The position numbers and the translations under genes are program-made. Shown piece by piece: positions 4,736-6,892 of a DNA stretch of 6,892 nt. The DNA comes from Methylophaga sp. (GTDB taxonomy: Bacteria > Pseudomonadota > Gammaproteobacteria > Nitrosococcales > Methylophagaceae): NCBI GenBank assembly GCA_007117275.1, contig SKGV01000161.1:1-6892 (forward strand), read 5' to 3'. Under the pieces are notes generated by a model. The model was given only the letters and a program-made list of their open reading frames with translations. It was not told the origin of the DNA and searched no databases. Each line of letters begins with the position of its first letter. Positions within the stretch are counted from its first letter, which is position 1.

Positions 4736-6377
4736 TTACAGAACTTTCTTTATCTTCGGCTTGCTGATCGTCTCCCTGCTGCTTTGGGAAGCCTGGCAGA
4801 ATGACTATGTTCGGCCACAGCAACAAGCCGCGCAGCAAGCGGCAATTCAGGCACCAACCGAACCTGATATCACTGCTGACTTGCCTGATTTACCTGCGGT
4901 GAGCAGTTTTGACAGTAGCTCGGATATGCCTGCGTTGCCTGCAGGTGCTTCTGCAGTACCGGATTCGCAGCGTATTCGTATCACTACAGATGTCATCGAT
5001 GCCTATATCGACACTCAAGGCGGCGGTATCCGCAGTCTTGCCTTGCTGCAACACTTTGAAGAAGCCGGTGCTACAGACAGGCCTGTGCAATTTCTTGATG
5101 ATTCAAATGCACTGTTTTTTGTGACCCAGTCAGGGCTGCGTTCAGATTCAAGTGCGCCTACCCACCATGAACGCTACCGTGCCGAAGCGGACAGTTATGC
5201 CTTGCAAGCAGGCCAAGAAAGTATCGAAGTGCCTTTGCATTGGCAGTCTGAGGATGGCTTGCACGTGGTCAAAACCTATACTTTCCATCGTGACAGCTAT
5301 CTAATTGATGTTGAGTATCAGATAACTAATCATACGGCTGAACGTTTTGCGGCATACCCATACGCCCAGCTCAACCGTACTCGGGCAGGCAGAGACAGCT
5401 TCTTGCTGTACACCTATACCGGGCCGGTTTTCTCGAGCCCCGGTGACGAGTATGACAAGGTCACTTTTGATGATCTTGAGAAAAACCCGCTACGCCGCTC
5501 AGTGGCCTCTGGCTGGGTGGCGATGTTGCAACATTACTTTGTGGCTGCCGTCATTCCCGATCAAAGTGTCGATGAAATGGGTTTTTACGGAAATTCCGTC
5601 AATAACAATAATTTCATCGCTGGTATTCGTTTCCCCGCCATCGCCGCGCAAACGGGTGACACTGCCCAAACCAACTTCCAGCTGTATCTGGGACCAAAAG
5701 AATATCCAAGACTGCAGGCGGCAGCCGAAAATCTGGATTTGACCGTCGACTTTGGCATACTGACCATCATTTCCAAACCGCTATTTATTGTCATGGAGTG
5801 GTTTTACAAGCTCACCGGCAATTGGGGTTGGTCAATTGTTTTGTTGACACTCTTGATCAAGCTGGTGTTCTATCGCTTATCTGCTGCCAGTTACCGCTCG
5901 ATGGCGGCGATGCGCAAGATGACGCCAAAATTAGCCAGCTTGAAAGAACGTTATGGTGACGACAAGCAGAAGTTCAATCAGGCCATGATGGATCTGTACC
6001 GAACAGAAAAAATTAATCCATTGGGTGGCTGTCTGCCGATTCTGGTGCAAATGCCGGTGTTTCTGGCCTTTTACTGGGTATTGGTGGAGAGCATTGAGCT
6101 GCGTCACGCGCCGTTTATTTTCTGGATTCAGGATTTAACGGCCATTGATCCGTATTTCATATTGCCAGTGCTGTTTGGTCTGACCATGTGGTATCAACAA
6201 AAGCTCAACCCAATGCCACAAGATCCGGCCCAGGCGATGATGATGAAAATCTTCCCGATCGTCTTCACGGTATTTTTTGCCTTCTTCCCATCAGGTCTGG
6301 TGCTGTACTGGCTGGTCAACAATATTTTGTCGATTGCCCAGCAATGGCATATCACTCGCAAGATGGGCGCGTTATAA
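4728..6377 (+). CDS. yidC: Membrane protein insertase YidC (Oxa1 family)
   Basis: YidC inserts proteins into the inner membrane, alone or with SecYEG. The 549 residues match the E. coli size (548) and gram-negative layout: TM1 at about 5-22 (MDNYRTFFIFGLL... ending LLWEAWQ), a proline/alanine/glutamine-rich linker to about 80, the large periplasmic beta domain to about 345, then the conserved core with TM2 (about 350-385), the cytoplasmic helical hairpin (YRSMAAMRKMTPKL, YGDDKQKFNQAMM), TM3 (about 433-455, after KINPLGGCLPILVQMPVF), TM4 (about 473-490) and TM5 (about 507-530, FPSGLVLYWLVNN). The groove's positive residue is Lys 378 where E. coli has Arg 366. The start lies 8 nt inside yidD and has no clear ribosome-binding site, which suggests translational coupling. 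The next gene, mnmE, is 15 nt away. Confidence 0.98.
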   Translation: MDNYRTFFIFGLLIVSLLLWEAWQNDYVRPQQQAAQQAAIQAPTEPDITADLPDLPAVSSFDSSSDMPALPAGASAVPDSQRIRITTDVIDAYIDTQGGGIRSLALLQHFEEAGATDRPVQFLDDSNALFFVTQSGLRSDSSAPTHHERYRAEADSYALQAGQESIEVPLHWQSEDGLHVVKTYTFHRDSYLIDVEYQITNHTAERFAAYPYAQLNRTRAGRDSFLLYTYTGPVFSSPGDEYDKVTFDDLEKNPLRRSVASGWVAMLQHYFVAAVIPDQSVDEMGFYGNSVNNNNFIAGIRFPAIAAQTGDTAQTNFQLYLGPKEYPRLQAAAENLDLTVDFGILTIISKPLFIVMEWFYKLTGNWGWSIVLLTLLIKLVFYRLSAASYRSMAAMRKMTPKLASLKERYGDDKQKFNQAMMDLYRTEKINPLGGCLPILVQMPVFLAFYWVLVESIELRHAPFIFWIQDLTAIDPYFILPVLFGLTMWYQQKLNPMPQDPAQAMMMKIFPIVFTVFFAFFPSGLVLYWLVNNILSIAQQWHITRKMGAL

Positions 6378-6392
6378 ACAGCCAGTGTCGGC

Positions 6393-6892
6393 ATGAGTGC
6401 CTCGACTGAAACCATCGTCGCCATCGCCACGGCTCCCGGTCGTGGCGGTGTTGGCGTGGTGCGCTTATCTGGACCTAAAAGCGCTGATATTGCCAGCAAG
6501 ATGTGTGGTTCACTCGCCAAACCCCGTTTTGCTGCCTTCAAACACTTTCGCGCCGACAATGCTGAAATCATCGACAGCGGTATTGCCTTGTATTTTCCCG
6601 GACCGGCTTCATTCACCGGTGAGGATGTGGTTGAGCTGCAAGGTCATGGCAGCCCGTTGGTCATGGATCGACTGTGTCAGCGTGCCATCGAACTGGGTGC
6701 ACGGATGGCCCGACCTGGTGAGTTTTCCGAACGTGCTTTTCTCAATGGCAAGATGGATTTGGCGCAAGCCGAAGCCGTCGCCGATTTGATTGAGAGTTCT
6801 ACTGAACAAGCGGCACGCAGCGCCATGCGCTCATTGCAGGGTGAATTCTCCAAACGCATCAATGATTTTCTTGAGTCTTTGACGCATTTACG
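6393..6892 (+). CDS. mnmE: tRNA modification GTPase MnmE (N-terminal 166 codons, cut by window end)
   Basis: MnmE works with MnmG to add the (carboxymethyl)aminomethyl group to C5 of wobble uridines in certain tRNAs, using a tetrahydrofolate one-carbon donor and GTP. The visible part is the N-terminal folate-binding and dimerisation domain plus the start of the helical domain. It shows ETIVAIATAPGRGGVGVVRLSG (residues 6-27), SFTGEDVVELQGHGS (73-87) and RPGEFSERAFLNGKMDLAQAEAVADLI (107-133), all typical of the family. The G domain, from about residue 215, lies beyond the window (E. coli MnmE is 454 residues). ATG 6393 is 15 nt after the yidC stop and lacks a clear Shine-Dalgarno site. No terminator separates it from yidC, so read-through from the rpmH-yidC run is likely. 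Confidence 0.97.
   Translation, partial: MSASTETIVAIATAPGRGGVGVVRLSGPKSADIASKMCGSLAKPRFAAFKHFRADNAEIIDSGIALYFPGPASFTGEDVVELQGHGSPLVMDRLCQRAIELGARMARPGEFSERAFLNGKMDLAQAEAVADLIESSTEQAARSAMRSLQGEFSKRINDFLESLTHL

Noticed and set aside
5347..5742. 131-codon open frame inside yidC in another frame
   Set aside because: Out-of-frame shadow of the conserved YidC periplasmic domain, with no independent start signals.
6194..6616. 140-codon antisense open frame across the yidC-mnmE junction
   Set aside because: It covers two conserved genes on the opposite strand and shows no domain of its own.
1..6892. Mobile element, CRISPR array, toxin-antitoxin or defence system
   Set aside because: Every long stretch is accounted for by conserved housekeeping genes. 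No transposase, terminal repeats, spaced repeats or unfamiliar complete gene was seen.

Overview
The window is a replication-initiation / L34 neighbourhood of the kind found in Gammaproteobacteria. DnaA, DnaN, L34, RnpA, YidD, YidC and MnmE all read as gammaproteobacterial proteins: DnaN ends in YVVMPMRL as in E. coli, YidC has the long periplasmic domain, and HemX/HemY are present. I cannot name the genus. Base composition looks moderate and even, with no insertion sequence, tRNA, rRNA, CRISPR array or sign of recent transfer.

Layout. Positions 1-1285 (+) hold the last 17 codons of a probable hemX and a complete hemY, joined by an ATGA start/stop overlap. Positions 1255-3723 (-) hold the dnaA-dnaN operon. 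It is transcribed toward hemY, and dnaN ends inside the 3' end of hemY (31-bp tail-to-tail overlap). Positions 3724-3994 are the only real intergenic region (271 bp). It carries the dnaA leader and probable promoter pointing left, a strong sigma-70-type promoter pointing right toward rpmH, a 9-bp inverted repeat that contains both -35-like hexamers, and a leader inverted repeat ahead of rpmH. No good match to the DnaA-box consensus was seen there by eye. Positions 3995-6892 (+) hold the compact run rpmH-rnpA-yidD-yidC-mnmE (mnmE cut by the window end). It has small overlaps (rnpA/yidD 16 nt, yidD/yidC 8 nt), a 15-nt gap before mnmE, and a hairpin between the rpmH stop codon and the rnpA ribosome-binding site.

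How the genes fit together. dnaA and dnaN supply the initiator and the sliding clamp. rpmH supplies ribosomal protein L34, and rnpA the protein subunit of RNase P. yidD and yidC serve membrane-protein insertion, and mnmE modifies tRNA wobble uridines. hemX/hemY belong to the haem-biosynthesis-associated hemCDXY group.

The gene content is ordinary and no new biological system is visible. Points worth a second look are the hemXY genes lying where recF-gyrB usually follow dnaN, the dual-coding hemY/dnaN overlap, the symmetric divergent promoter region that lacks obvious DnaA boxes, and the rpmH-rnpA hairpin.
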